Shown piece by piece: positions 36,680-49,150 of a DNA stretch of 64,000 nucleotides. The stretch's first letter is position 1; every line of letters starts with the position of its first letter. The notes under the pieces were generated by a model. That model did no database searches, was not told the origin of the DNA, and saw only the letters and a list, made by a program, of their open reading frames with translations. The position numbers and the translations under genes are program-made. Source of the stretch: Terebella lapidaria (taxonomy: Eukaryota; Annelida; Polychaeta; Terebellida; Terebellidae); the NCBI GenBank assembly GCA_949152475.1, contig OX424567.1, forward strand, positions 23,337,402-23,401,401. Direction: 5' to 3'.

Positions 36680-39198
36680 ACACCTTCAGTTTAACTATAC
36701 AGTCGTACCTCAATAGTACGGCCCTTCACTCATAGCGCCATAGTCAGTTGCCTTGAAAGAAATGATCGATCGGGAAGGACCACGCGTAAGTATGATAAAA
36801 AACGGGAGCCATACAAGAAAATGTTGTATAGTGAATTTTCATCTTTGCTCAATCAATTCGTTAATTTACTTCTTTTGAATTTGCATATTTTGCAAGAAAT
36901 CTTTTTGGGGAAGACATATATCATTAATGCCCAGCAATAAAATATTGTACACGTATTTAGTTATGTACATGTATGACACTATTACCTGAATTATTGTGAA
37001 TGTGATGATATTATTCACCAAAAGAGTACACACTTGTAAGTCTATAGCGGAAATATACATACAGTGATACCTTCCTGTTTAAATTCTCTCAATATCGGAC
37101 ACAATCAACTGATTCTTCGGATTCCAATTATAATTATACCAAATCTGATGCAGAATATTGCAGCTCGTTCGATTATACACGAACCCCCCCCCCCCAATCC
37201 AAAGCTTAATATGTCCTAAAAGGCACTGTAATGATATTTGGTGATACTCTATTTGGTAAGTACATAATTGAGTCATTTGATATCGAATTAATGACGTTAA
37301 ATAATTGAAGTACATTATTCTATATCATGTGAAACATGGAGTGCGGTCGAACACAATCGACTAAATGGGTTTATATTTCATTGCATTGTATTTCAATAAT
37401 TACGCAGCTGCACAGTTCACACTGGTATGTACATAATTCAAATGGAATAAGTTTAACAAGAATTAATACATTGTGACGTCACAAAAAGAAACATTCAGAT
37501 TATTTCTTACATTTTCAACTTTATAGTTGTGATAACGGTAGATTGCGGTGAATGCTTGAAATATATGAATGCGTGGCTGTTGGGCTATAACTTTGTGATA
37601 AATATCATATATCAAATCATTTTATTTCATGACTTTTCAAAACACTCTGTGCATAACGTGAATAAAACGTATGGCCAAAATATTGTCATTATTATTGTTG
37701 TTTCATAATAAAATTCAAAACAATGGTCAGAGAAAGAATCCACCCTAAGATTGCATTCAGATTTAGATAACACCAACGCCTAGTAGTTTTTTGCTGTTAT
37801 TATATACCCAATTTGAGGCTATGTCAAGCAGCCACTATGTCCAATTTGCGCATATTCCACGTATGACATTTGGTCATATGTGGATATATGTGGAAAAATG
37901 TAGAAATGTTGGTGTCTTTAAGTGAAATTTGAACAGATATATCACGAATGAACCACCTCAAAGCACAGACGAAGTACGAACAAACCACGCAAAGAACACG
38001 CAAATCTACATAAGAGCCAAATCGTGTGTGAACCGTGCCCGATTATTGTGCTGTTTTTCTGCAAATCATTATTGATTCTGATCAGTGAATCTGAAAAAAA
38101 TATTACTTTCATCAATATGATATCAAAGATTGTCTCCCCTCCCCCCTCCCTGAAGAGGTGGTCATTAGAATATTGCACGTACATTTGTTATTACATGTAC
38201 ATATGTATGTGCAATATGCTCTTATTGAGAGTGACACCTTTAATCTGGCCGCACGTTTTGTGGTTTATACGTCCATACACAACCAGTATGGTGGTAGTTC
38301 ACTGTAGAGTTTTTGGTGTGTTTATAGGATCAGTATTGTGAAAAAAAAATATTTTGGTCGTACATTCAGAAGAAGTAAGAGCACAAATTCAAGATTACAC
38401 CCAACATAAATTGTGAAGCTAACCTTTCGATGATAGAGGATAAACTCGCGTCAAAGTCGTATAGGAAGTCATACAGGATGCCTCTTTTGGTAACCTTCAA
38501 CTCAACTTGACCTGATATAAATTTGGGTCCTCAAAACGTGGTCAAACGATGGAGTGTAAGTTCGTATTATGAACATAATACAACGTGCTTCAGCTGGTGA
38601 CCTTTAGCTCAGCAAAGCAACTGGTCAATCAGCCAGGAAATAAAAAACGCCTTGGCATATCAGAAAGCCTGTTCTGATTTTGTCAATTCGGTATTTTTGC
38701 ATTCATATCTTGTGTGATGCCTATTTGACGGTGGAATGGCATTGTAACGTACATCATCAGATGGGTCTAGACTTCGGAGAGTTGGAGCGGTTGTTTATAG
38801 CCATGTTGTCTTCAGAAGAACTCAGATTATCTTTAGATTTTAGATTTAGAGACAGTTTATAAAATATCTGGAATGCTTTGAAAATATTGGCTGGACATTT
38901 GTTCACTTGTTTGAAAAATTGTTCAATTGAGTAACGATACGCTGGTATCATCTGTGAGATAATAACACAACATATTGAAACCACGACGAAGCAAATAGGA
39001 ACCCGAGAATAATAGACATTTGAATGGAAGGAATGTCGTTTCTTTACATCAAAACATCGCAACCACAGTTTTTGATTGATTGATTGATTGATTGATTGAA
39101 ATGTCGTTTCTTTACATCAAAACATCGCAACCACAGTGACACATTATACATACATTACTGTATATATGTTATTGATTGCTTCAAATGACAATTACCGT
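36680..39198. other. Unit C spacer
   Basis: AT-rich DNA paralogous to 23264-25760, with a C11 run at 37184-37194. The inverted CATATGT palindrome is partly broken (38177-38209). No gene is seen apart from the probable 3' UTR of sulfotransferase copy 3. Confidence 0.5.
39032..39137. repeat. 38-bp direct duplication around (TTGA)n
   Basis: The stretch beginning AATGTCGTTTCTTTACATCA occurs at 39032 and again at 39100, separated by about seven ATTG/TTGA tetramers. Units A, B and D have a single copy and no tetramer run, so this is a local event in C. Confidence 0.85.
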
Positions 39199-40100
39199 TT
39201 AGCAGCAGCTATTATTGGCATCATGTCCATACAAGCAGCATTCGTCGATGTTGTCATTCCAGTTGTAACCATAAAGAGAGAAATCCAATCTGAATTCCTT
39301 CATCAGTTTATTGGTCAAATCCCTGGGAACTTGACTTTTGAACACCTTGTATGCCGTCGCAAGCCGATGGTTGTCCATGCTACTATTGACATTCAATTGA
39401 GGCAGATCTGCCTTCACTTTGATCCTCTGTGTTAGTGCGGTCATGTCCGCAGGTAAGGTTTCTATCTTGAGTACACTGTCGAAGGAGACGTCACAAGGGT
39501 TGCATGCGGCAATGTAACTGGTCCAATGCGGGTCGCTCACCGCGTGGTTTGCAACGATTTCAAGGAATTCGGAAAAAGTCAAATTAATTCGGCGATTGTG
39601 CGAAGGGAAAGACCTTCCAAAATACTTCTCAATATTTGGCCGATAAAACTTGTAAACATAGTCTGTTTTTATTACTTTATCTCTATATGCCGCATAGAGA
39701 CGGTCAAAAGGGTGCCTGACTATGAGGAATTTGTGATATTTCGCCAAGCGATATGCAATCTCTTCAGCAGTGTAGTTATTCAAATTCCTGACACCATATT
39801 TCGTCAGACCGCCAAAATGTACACCAATCTTTCGACCAGCCTTCATGTCTTCTTCATATCTCGTACGATTGTGTAACATTGCAAACCAGGTCTTCATAGA
39901 AGTACTAGCTACTTTCGCGAATCCACAGTAAAGTATTTTATATTTGTCCAGGACTAATAGATTTTGTAAGCGCATTTTCCGCTTGATCATCCCATTGCCA
40001 GCTGTGAGTTCCGCCTGGCACAGCTGCCCGATGTGTGCTTTCCGAATGTTGTTTTCACATACAGTAGTCTCATGGTCTGCATGCTGGGGCCCAAACCGAG
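39199..40100 (-). CDS. Carbohydrate sulfotransferase copy 3, exon 2
   Basis: 902 bp with the same phase and stop as copies 1 and 2 but more diverged, with about sixteen residue changes (for example PQ for SL at 48-49, E for K at 127, D for N at 184, P for L at 234). All PAPS-contact motifs are kept (CGFAKVASTSMK, VRHPFDRLYAAYRDK; the D matches some other family members). The frame is intact, so the enzyme is likely functional. No in-frame ATG is retained upstream of the acceptor in the way it is in copies 1 and 2. Confidence 0.92.
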
Positions 40101-40254
40101 CTGCAAGGTTAAATAAAATCATACGAAATTCATGACAGTTGTGTAGAGAATGATAATTAAATTTTATGTGTGTATATTATTTGCACCATTGTTAGGTGAA
40201 CAATAACACATAACTTGTCATACCGTGAGAATTATAGAGGGACAAGATAAATAG

Positions 40255-40545
40255 TTAGAATGGATGGATGGGATGAATGGAATGGATCTCCACTTCAATA
40301 AAAATGCAGAATGGATAGTTGGGAAGAATTGAATTGATATATACGTCCATGGAAGGTAAAATATATAGACGTAATAATTGGAATGGATGGCCATGAATAG
40401 GTAAAATGGACAAAGGGGATTGATGGATTTGTAGAATGGATGGATTGGATGAATGGAATGGATGAACACATCCTGAATGGGTGCTATGGATGGATTGGAT
40501 GAATGGATTGAGTGTAGTGTACACCGATATAGATGGGTGGAATGG
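40255..40545. repeat. GGAT/GGAAT-rich satellite, unit C
   Basis: Same satellite as in A and B, rearranged. The block with GGATTGATGGAT is expanded and the early part is shortened. It lies inside the copy 3 intron. Confidence 0.85.
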
Positions 40546-40922
40546 TGGACACATGTGTGTTTATGTATTTGTATCTCATTTGTATGTACATGTGATGCTT
40601 ACTTGGGTAACTGCTTGAAACCACTATAATTATGAAGAGCTCCTATTCCGAATTTTGAAGTAGTTTGAAGTAATAGTTGAGTAATTTGATCATGTGAACT
40701 AGGCTTTACAAATCAACCTCGAATGAAAAAGGTTTGATGAAGTTTGAAGAAGTTTGAGATTTACAGGAAATTGAAAGAGTTTGATGTAGTTCGAAGTAAT
40801 TTGATGTATGGAGTTTGATCGTGTAAACATCTATCATCAAACTACATCACACTCACTTTTAGGAGTTTGAGGTAACTTGATAGTGTAAACCAGCCCTTAC
40901 ATGATCCAATGTATTGACTTAC

Positions 40923-41052
40923 GTGCTATCGGTACAGGCTGCAGCTTTCTCTCATTGTGTGGCCAGTAATCCACAACGTGCATACAAACAATTAAAAGTA
41001 GTCCGGTAATCGCGAGAAGGCCGAGGCTTCTCGACACATACATGTTATGCAT
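40923..41052 (-). CDS. Carbohydrate sulfotransferase copy 3, exon 1 (anchor)
   Basis: 130-bp exon with the same donor and phase as copies 1 and 2. It encodes MHNMYVSRSLGLLAITGLLL and a stem with VVDYWPHNERKLQPVPIA. Compared with copy 1, changes cluster in the cytoplasmic tail (F to S, NI to SL) and the stem (L to V twice). The hydrophobic anchor is unchanged. Confidence 0.87.
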
Positions 41053-41500
41053 ACTATCTTACCGACTTATGTATAATTATTTCACTATAGTCCCTATCAT
41101 AATGTTCATGAGTTCTCTCCAGTGTATCTGGAGCAATCAGTGAGTATTGACCTATGCATAATTGCAGTTTAAAACATCTTTTATAGCGTTTTAACAGATT
41201 AGAAAGGTTCATATATGTTACACAGTTAAGCCAATACGCTGACGCCCAGTAATGGCTATGAAAATAAAAATCAATTTCTGGTTATATTTCACCTTATACT
41301 TGCATGAAATGAAATCAATATCATGTCTACCACTTTAAAAGCTGGGACTTCACTATGACACACATGAATATCGCTGCAATGGCATTGAGTTGTCAATACC
41401 GTATCAGCTTAGATCTTTTTATCAACCTTTACCTTGACTTGAGATTACTAGGATGATAAATATCGATGCCACAGTTAAATTCGAATGAAAATGACCGTAA

Positions 41501-43064
41501 CTGCTTGAAAGCAGTAAGTGATTCCCGTCAGAAAATCAAAATGGCAATCATGTGCAGATCAACGATTCAGGAACAACCTAACTTATAAATCAAATTCATC
41601 AGATCAAAATAATTTGCAGAGATCTCCAGAAAATGAGTGCCAAATTTCAAAATTTGTTTTTATTTGGGTATGATGGCCGTTTTATGTCATCGAAGGTCGA
41701 AATCAAGGTCGCCATCGAAATCACAATGTACTATTATGTGTGATTTCCCATTTGAATTCGTCAATATAGTGCCTCTGCCTACCCAGTGGATGATCCACAA
41801 CAGACTTGCTCCGCTTTCTCGCAGTACTTTGAGTCGAAGATAATCATTATCATCTCTTCCAATGATGGTACAGATTGCCTAGTTAGAAATGAAATCTCAC
41901 CAATTGAACTGTAGGTCAGTAACACTCCAGGTCAGTAACAATCCAGATATTTTGGTTCCTAGAAAGTCCTAGGGACTTTGGTGCCTAGGGATAGTGTATG
42001 TTCTAGTACTTCACATCATTGCAAATGATGCTTGTATGTTTGCCTCAAAGAAACTTTCCAAGTTACTTACCTTTATATTGCAGGTGGGACCAGGAGATGT
42101 TGACATGCTCATAATATTTGTCACGATAGCTCAACACCAACCAACCATTAATCTTCACCACGTGTAGGGGCTTTAATGTACGGAAGGTCTAAGACAGTAA
42201 TGCTACCTTACCTTTTGGCATGCATTCCACTGATTTAACACAGCTGCCATTGATTGGTCCATGGTCATATATACTTTGATGTGGAGGCATCAAGGGATCC
42301 GTTTACTGAAACAGTCCGTGGTATTTCCCAGTATTTTTACCAGGCATCAGGAACCCCTTTCGCACAACCCATCTCATCTTGTTTTTACGGAACGTCACGA
42401 CTGGACAGCTTCAATTGAGGCAGCAGCTACACAGCATTATCTTCATACTAATCCCCAGGTCAGAGACTGAATCATACTGCAGATTATGTTGCTTAGTTTG
42501 GAGAGATGCTTGGGGTTCACGGTTATCAGCCAATTCCTAGACCAGAGCCAATCGAGCCAGAGGAGCTGCTTCACTTCATGAGTTGCAACTGTAATGGTGA
42601 TTACAGCAATCACGAATGCTGACAAAATAATGGCAATGGGTGTGTCACACCTTGTGGTAATTACAAAGGCATTTTATGCCGAAATATGATCCTGATGAAC
42701 AAACATTGACCCCTGAAATGTTCCATATCGTGATGCATTCATATGTACTACTGCTGTCTGAGTAGTTTGTGAGAACAGTAATATAAAACGACTACCTCCT
42801 TAATACCTGAATTTGATCATTACAGGTTATAAACTGTGTGAGATGGGTCAAATGGCAGTTATGCCTGTGTCATTACTTAATATGTACATACTCGTATTTA
42901 TTATCGTCTAAAAAGGATTGAAATCTTGAGGTTGGCCCTTGTCCCTTCTAGGAGCATTATAGGGTGAAATAAATGCTTACAATGGATTCACAATCCCAGA
43001 AAACCCCTAGTTTGACCATTCACGGAACATTTTGATCAAAATGTTACATTTTCATTTTTTATTG
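41501..43064. other. Unique DNA between unit C and the BEL element
   Basis: About 1.56 kb of single-copy sequence. A nested palindromic stretch AAGTCCTAGGGACTTTGG lies near 41967, with CTAGG repeated around it. No ORF carries a recognisable motif. Its left part (AACTGCTTGAAAGCAG) forms a short hairpin at about 41499-41514. Confidence 0.45.
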
Positions 43065-43069
43065 ATGAG
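43065..43069 (+). other. BEL target-site duplication, left (ATGAG)
   Basis: ATGAG directly precedes the BEL 5' LTR and recurs at 58613-58617 directly after the end of the split 3' LTR. Five base pairs is the usual length for BEL/Pao integrase. Confidence 0.92.
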
Positions 43070-43720
43070 TGTAGATGCCCAATTCATAAGGTTACAATGC
43101 ATGTTGGCCCATGTAGCCAAGGCGCACGTTCACAAGTCTCAAGGTCGGCGGTTCAAGCCCCACCATGAACCATAATAATTCAAAGGGTTTAATTTCGTAC
43201 TTTTCTCGTGTTTTATCTTGTAATATGCAAATAGGGTCATTTGATTCATGTTACCAGTACCGTTGTTATGTACACAAAGATTTCAAATCAGTAAACAAAC
43301 GAACAGTGAACAATGGTGATGATTTGACTTGGAATGCGTTCAATGGGATTGTAGAAACACAGATGTAAGTAATCTTCCTGTTTTCTCTTGTTGTATTTAA
43401 ATGAACCACGATGTTAGCCTGTATTATTGAATCTGTATATTTTATTGTGTGTTTAGAAACGGCAATTGTTTGGTCTGAACTTTGTCATTTGTAAATGGCC
43501 TATGTTTACGTACATATGTATGGTAGATATGTGTATACATTTCACTCAGTGGAATATCTTTTGGTTTTATTGTAGTTTTCTGCACCGTGCCTATGCGCCA
43601 ACGTGATAACGTTCTAACGCCAACCCAACGAATGTAAATAAACTGCTGCACGAGTCACAGAGCTTGTTTCTTCATCACATTGCAACGATCCCTGTAGATC
43701 TACCCTCAACGCCATCTACA
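43070..43720 (+). repeat. BEL element 5' LTR
   Basis: 651 bp, TG...CA. It contains a tRNA-like stretch (43103-43170), and AATGTAAATAAACTGC near 43632 includes an AATAAA polyadenylation signal. Compared with the 3' LTR it has a 7-bp difference (CCTCAAC near the end) and a few clustered substitutions near the start. Identity is high but clearly lower than between the Ty3 LTRs, which fits an older insertion. Confidence 0.93.
43103..43170 (+). other. tRNA-like stretch in BEL 5' LTR
   Basis: TAGCCAAGGCG (43114-43124) resembles a Pol III A box and GGTTCAAGCCC (43150-43160) a B box at tRNA spacing. The order AAGGCGC ... TCAAGGTCGGCGGTTCAAGC is most like a shortened tRNA-Leu/Ser. Stems do not close well, so it is not a working tRNA gene. 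It is part of the LTR, since the 3' LTR has it too (50723-50790). Confidence 0.5.
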
Positions 43721-43741
43721 TTAGTACAGAAAAATCTCACC

Positions 43742-46054
43742 ATGAACGAAGAAAACGACGTCGCCAAGATAGAAGATAACGTCCCGGCGATGGAGTCGAC
43801 TGCAGAAGTCCACGTCAGTGCAGACCAAGAAGACGTCGATGCACAAAACGACGTGTCGAAGACCGGTTCCAGAACAAGAACGCTGACAGATTCGAGAGAG
43901 GACGAGACCACCAACTGAAGGTGCTTAAAACTCAGCGAACATCAGCACTAGGTCGTCTCACAAAGAAACGAAATGAACCGTCCAAACTCGTGTCAAACGT
44001 AGACAACTTACATCTTGTGAAAACGATGCTGGACGAAGTGAACGAACTGTTTGACCAATATCAGCAATGCTTCCAAGCTCTCATCAATCATGTAGACGAA
44101 GACGTCCAGGACATAGAGCAAAAGCGGTTCGACGACAAAGTGTCATCAATGATCCAGTACCAGAGGGACGTCATTGACTGGATGTCATCAGCTGAACGCA
44201 GGCTGACAAACGACATCGATCAACTGTCTGACAGGAGCTCCCACAGATCAACTTCAACATCACGTTCCTCGAGGTCCTCGCGAAGCAGCGTCTCTTACAG
44301 AGCAAGGACCAAGGCAAGACTCGCAGAGCTGCTCGTCGAGAAGGCCATGAAGCGTCGCGCTCAAGAGCAAGGGTAGAGAGAGTACAAGCTGGACCTGGAG
44401 ATCACCAAGGCACGTGCAAGAGACCAAGTCCTAGCCGAGGAAGATGGTGATGACATTAATGACAATACAAAATACCCTGTCAGTAATGCAGACAATGGTG
44501 TTGTCAACGAGACCATGTCTAAAGGTATTGCTTTGGTGAAAAGTAATGAATCTGGTCTAAATGCTATCACCAAAAATGTTGTGTGTGACGCAAACCCGGT
44601 CTTGAGTGGTGTGAATAGTCCTGCTCCTGATGGTGAAGCTGTTTTAAACGAACATGTGGTGAGTACAGCCGACTTGGTGCAATCATATCCTGTCCAGGCT
44701 AGAAAAAGTATGCAGAGACCAAATGTTGATGCCTCTAAGGGTGTCGATGTCATACAAAGTTCGCAACCATGTAAAGCCAGTGTGTCAAATGAGCAGTGTG
44801 TCAGTATCATGCAATCAAATGTTACACAGTCACAGGTCCCCCAGTCCCTGGCCATCAGCTGACAGCACCCACTTCCACACACGACATGTCAAGAGTCGCC
44901 ACCGGATCCACAACTGCTATGGCCTCGAGTGCCACGAACCCATACCAGCTGACGTATGGCAACGTTCTCCATGACAACGTCCCACCTGTCCGTCAGCAGC
45001 TAGACCAGACACAGCAGTTGATCGCTTCTCAGAATCATCTGGCAAACGCAATGACGCTTCCACAGCCACAAGTGCCCAAGTTCCAAGGAGAGCCCACAGA
45101 GTACATCTCTTTCATCATGGCCTTCGACGCAAGAATTACTCCCCGAGTCACAAGTAGCATGGACAGACTCTACTACTTAGATCAGCACTTGGAAGGAGAA
45201 CCCAGAGACCTCATCAGCGGTGGCCTACACCTAAATGCTATCACCAAAAATGTTGTGTGTGACGCAAACCCGGTCTTGAGTGGTGTGAATAGTCCTGCTC
45301 CTGATGGTGAAGCTGTTTTAAACGAACATGTGGTGAGTACAGCCGACTTGGTGCAATCATATCCTGTCCAGGCTAGAAAAAGTATGCAGAGACCAAATGT
45401 TGATGCCTCTAAGGGTGTCGATGTCATACAAAGTTCGCAACCATGTAAAGCCAGTGTGTCAAATGAGCAGTGTGTCAGTATCATGCAATCAAATGTTACA
45501 CAGTCACAGGTCCCCCAGTCCCTGGCCATCAGCTGACAGCACCCACTTCCACACACGACATGTCAAGAGTCGCCACCGGATCCACAACTGCTATGGCCTC
45601 GAGTGCCACGAACCCATACCAGCTGACGTATGGCAACGTTCTCCATGACAACGTCCCACCTGTCCGTCAGCAGCTAGACCAGACACAGCAGTTGATCGCT
45701 TCTCAGAATCATCTGGCAAACGCAATGACGCTTCCACAGCCACAAGTGCCCAAGTTCCAAGGAGAGCCCACAGAGTACATCTCTTTCATCATGGCCTTCG
45801 ACGCAAGAATTACTCCCCGAGTCACAAGTAGCATGGACAGACTCTACTACTTAGATCAGCACTTGGAAGGAGAACCCAGAGACCTCATCAGCGGTGGCCT
45901 ACACCTTGATCCAGACGCAGGTTACTCTAAAGCCCGAGCCCTACTACAGAAGCACTACGGAGATCCATTCAAAATTTCGGCTGCATATCTACGCAAAGCT
46001 CTCAACTGGCCAAGAGTGAGGTCTGAAGATGACGAAGGCCTGAGGCGTCTCTGA
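43742..46054 (+). pseudogene. BEL gag (N-terminal and DUF1759 region), broken
   Basis: The start is ATG 43742 (ACCATGAAC). Frame 2 runs to a stop at 43916. Frame 1 continues from 43921 with a Gln/Glu-rich, coiled-coil-like region and a Ser/Arg stretch, broken by a TAG at 44374. It then continues to 44862, where a frame change leads into the conserved part KFQGEPTEYISFIMAFDARI. DLISGGLHL and the YSKARALLQKHYGDPF region follow in the second copy of the 674-bp repeat. A TGA at 46052 ends it. The DUF1759-like Gag core is typical of Pao/BEL. At least three disruptions are visible. Confidence 0.88.
44557..45904 (+). repeat. 674-bp tandem duplication inside BEL gag
   Basis: 44557-45230 is repeated at 45231-45904 with no difference seen by eye. 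674 is not a multiple of three, so the second copy is read in another frame. By coincidence the frame open at the end of copy 1 (GGLHL) runs on into the copy 2 start (NAITKNVV), keeping an ORF from 44796 to 45536. It arose after the element inserted, or the source already carried it; an assembly artefact is also possible. Confidence 0.95.
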
Positions 46055-47281
46055 TTCTTTTTAATCAAGTGCAATAATGCGATGTGCAGCATGTCAGAAA
46101 TGTCAGTCCTCAATTATGCACCTAACATGCAGTCCATCTTCCATAAGCTGCCGACGTATCTCCAAAACAAATGGCGCTCATATGCAGCTCAAGTGAGGAG
46201 ACACTATAACAGAACACCTTGCTTCAGCGACCTGGTGGTATTCATTGAAGAGGCCCAATATACGGCATAGAAGCTCTTCCAAGGTCTGAACAAAAATACA
46301 ACCAGGGAAACAGACAGTCGGGCAAGCCTCAACAAACAGCAAGCTTCGCCTTTAAGGTATCCAGTACCAACGACCATAAAAACCATAGCAAAGATGGAGC
46401 CAAATCCAGCTCGACATCACTGTGTCCACTCTGCGATCAACAGCACGACCTTGATGCATGTGAGACCTTCAACAGCAAAACAATCGAAGAGAAGTGAGAC
46501 TTCATGAAGAAGGCCAATCTGTGCTTTAGGTGTTATGGGAGTAACCATTACTCCCGAAAATGCCGACACAAACGTACATGCACTAAATGCAAAAAGAGAC
46601 ACCCAACAGCACTGCACATGGAAAATTTTAGATCAGTCAGGAATGAGCAGGCAGCATCCAAGACCCCAGTCGAAACCAGCAATGAGTCATCCAGCGCATG
46701 CAACGTGAAGACGTCAACATTCGTCAACATTCGATCCTCCCAGTTTCGATTTCCCAGAAGGGCAACAGGAAGACTGTGAAGATCTATGCCTTCTATGATA
46801 ATGGAAGCAGTGGGTGCTTCATAACTAACGAACTCATGGAAGATCTGGGTGCATCGGGAGTGGAGACTTTCTTGCAACTTCGCACAATGCATGGAGTCAA
46901 GTGCGCCAAAACTGTGGCAGTGGAGGGCCTCGTCGTGTCTGACATCGATGGACATAACAAGCTTGATCTTCCAAAGACATTCACTCAGAACGATATACCC
47001 GTCAACAAGACACAGGTCCCCCGACCCGAGTCATTCAGCCAATGGCCACACCTTCAGGAAATCTCTAATGACGTCAAGCCCTTCATGCCTGAGCTTCAAA
47101 TTGGTCTGCTCATAGGAAGCAACTGTCCACTCGCACTAGAGCCCCTGAGATGCATATCTGGGAGAGACGAGGGTCCTTATGCAGCACTCCTCAGACACGG
47201 ATGGACAGTGAACGGACCCGTAGAGGTTACAACAGACATAACCTGCAACACAGTGAGCTGTAGTCGTATCCACCTGCAGTA
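46055..47281 (+). pseudogene. BEL Gag C-term, zinc knuckles and protease, broken
   Basis: After the TGA at 46052 the same frame continues (SVLNYAPNMQ ... CFSDLVVFIEEAQY) to a TAG at 46268. Frame 1 then has two zinc knuckles (CFRCYGSNHYSRKC and CTKCKKRHPTALH, 46528-46617). Frame 0 from 46698 holds the BEL-type aspartic protease. The catalytic triplet reads DNG (FYDNGSSGCFI) rather than D-T/S-G, followed by LLIGSNCPLAL and the GPYAALLRHGWTVNG end. Frame changes and the DNG substitution suggest loss of activity. Confidence 0.85.
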
Positions 47282-47341
47282 AGTCACAAGTATGTCAGAA
47301 GTTCTACATCCAGTGGCCTTCATGAAGCTATTCATGAAGCT

Positions 47342-49072
47342 ATGAAGCTATTCGACTTCAGCGAACACCATCCACAAGTCGTCGATGAAAGAGGCCACTC
47401 TCAGGAAGACAAGGCATTCTTGAAGAAGGTCAATGAAGAAATACGCCTTGTGGGTGGACATCATGTTGTTCCCTTGCCACTCCGCCATGATGATGTTGAT
47501 ATGCCAAATAACAGACCTCAGGCCCTCAGCCGAACCAAGTGGCAGAAGAAGAAAATGATGCGGGACACAACCTACAAGGAGCATTATGAGGCTTTCATGA
47601 ACAATCTTCTCCAGAAGGGATATGCAGAGAAGGTCCCTAGAAATGAGTACAAGACATCTCCAGGTCAAGTCTGGTACCTGCCTCATCATGGTGTTTACCA
47701 CCCGCACAAAGCAAACAAGATCCGTGTCGTCTTCGAAGCCAGTGCTCGGTTCCAAGTCAGATGCCTGAACGATGAACTACTCCAAGGGCCTGACATGGCA
47801 AATTCACTGGTTGGAGTCCTGACAAGATTTCGAATGGAACAGACAGCCTTCATGGCAGGCATAGAATCCATGTTCTATCAAGTCAGAGTGCCGAGTCAAC
47901 AGCAAGACTTCCTATGATTCTTGTGGTGGCCAGAGAATAACCTAGATGCTGAACCCGAAGACTATCGAATGACCGTCCACCTCTTCGGTGCGATTCCATC
48001 AACGAGCATTGCCAACTATGTGCTCAAGCATGTTGCAAAAACGACCGAGAGTTCATTCGGACCTGCAGTGTCAGATGAAATATCACGAAGTTTTTACGTC
48101 GACGACTGCCTGCACTCTGTCAAAGACCCAGCAACAGCCACACGAACGATCAAAGACATAACAGCAGCTTGCGCACAGGGTGGTTTCCACCTCACAAAAT
48201 TCATCACTAACGACAGCAAAGTGCTGAGTACAGTGCCAAAGGAAGAGCGCTCCAAGGAAGTCCAGGCTCGTAACCTAGATTATGATGACCTACCAATCGA
48301 GCGAGCCCTTGGAATACAGTGGGATGTCCAAACTGCCGCCTTCGCTTTCAGCATCAAAATGCAAGAAAAACCACTGACCAAATGTGGCATGCTGTCTTTC
48401 ATCTGTGCCATCTACGACCCGCTGGGCTTCATAGCACCATGTATATTGCCAGGAAGGATGCTGCTGCAAGACCTCTGTCGGGAGACTCACCTAGACTGGG
48501 ATGACCAGATACCAGCTGACAGCAAGTCAAAATGGAGCGACTGGATAAGTCAACTACCACAGTTAGCAAACCTCAGAATCACACACTGCACCAAGCCAGA
48601 CGAGTTCGGCTCTGTCACAGCTCGTACACTGCACATCTTTGCTGATGCAAGCGCGAAGGGTTATGGAGAAGTGGTGTATCTCCGACAGTGTGATGACAAG
48701 GATCAAATCCACTCCAGCTTCCTCATCGGCAAATCACGTCTGGCATCCATGAAGTCCGTCACTATACCTCGGCTGGAACTAACAGTTGCAACAGTCGCTC
48801 TACGTCTTGGACAGCAAATGAAGAAGGAGTTGTCACTGGAGTCGTCTAATATCACGTACTACACAGGTGCTACATTACATCAAGAGCGAAAGACGGAGAT
48901 TTCCCGTATTTGTAGCCAACCGAGTGCAACCCTGGTGTATAGACTATGGCTGAGTGGACCTGAGTTCTTGTCACAGAGCGAAGAACACTGGCCGATCCAA
49001 CCAACATTGCTCCCACCAGATACAGTCGAACAGGAGCATGTTGAATCAAACGCTATCATCACAGACTCCTGA
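47342..49072 (+). pseudogene. BEL reverse transcriptase and RNase H, one stop
   Basis: The RT starts around KTSPGQVWYLPHHGVYHP and continues with KIRVVFEASA (motif near 47720). GIESMFYQVRVP precedes a TGA at 47918-47920, which interrupts FL*FLWWP where the family has a coding residue. The same frame then gives YRMTVHLFGA and the catalytic FYVDDCLHSVKD (48092-48127). YDPLGFIAPCILPGR and the RNase H start LHIFADASAKGYGEVVY (about 48631) follow. The frame ends at 49072, short of the full RNase H. The YVDD box is intact. Confidence 0.92.
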
Positions 49073-49150
49073 ACATCAACTGTAGAGCTGCTGCTGAGTT
49101 ACTACTCTGACTGGCACCAACTGAGAAAGGCCATTGCAGTCTATCTTCGA

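Larger units (their letters stand above)
34793..41500. repeat. Segmental duplication unit C
   Basis: Third tandem unit, about 6.7 kb. Its right end falls near 41500, where similarity to the A/B and B/C junctions stops (ATGACCGTAACTG). Past the Kv exon it resembles B up to about 37.9 kb. The sulfotransferase end is more diverged from A and B and includes a private (TTGA)n duplication at 39032-39137. Confidence 0.93.

Noticed and set aside
43103..43170. Functional tRNA gene
   Set aside because: Acceptor and T stems do not pair properly and the sequence is part of an LTR; reported only as tRNA-like.
43675..44882. Long minus-strand ORFs opposite BEL gag
   Set aside because: They mirror the Gag coding strand with Ser/Leu-rich low-information sequence and are shadows of the plus-strand reading.
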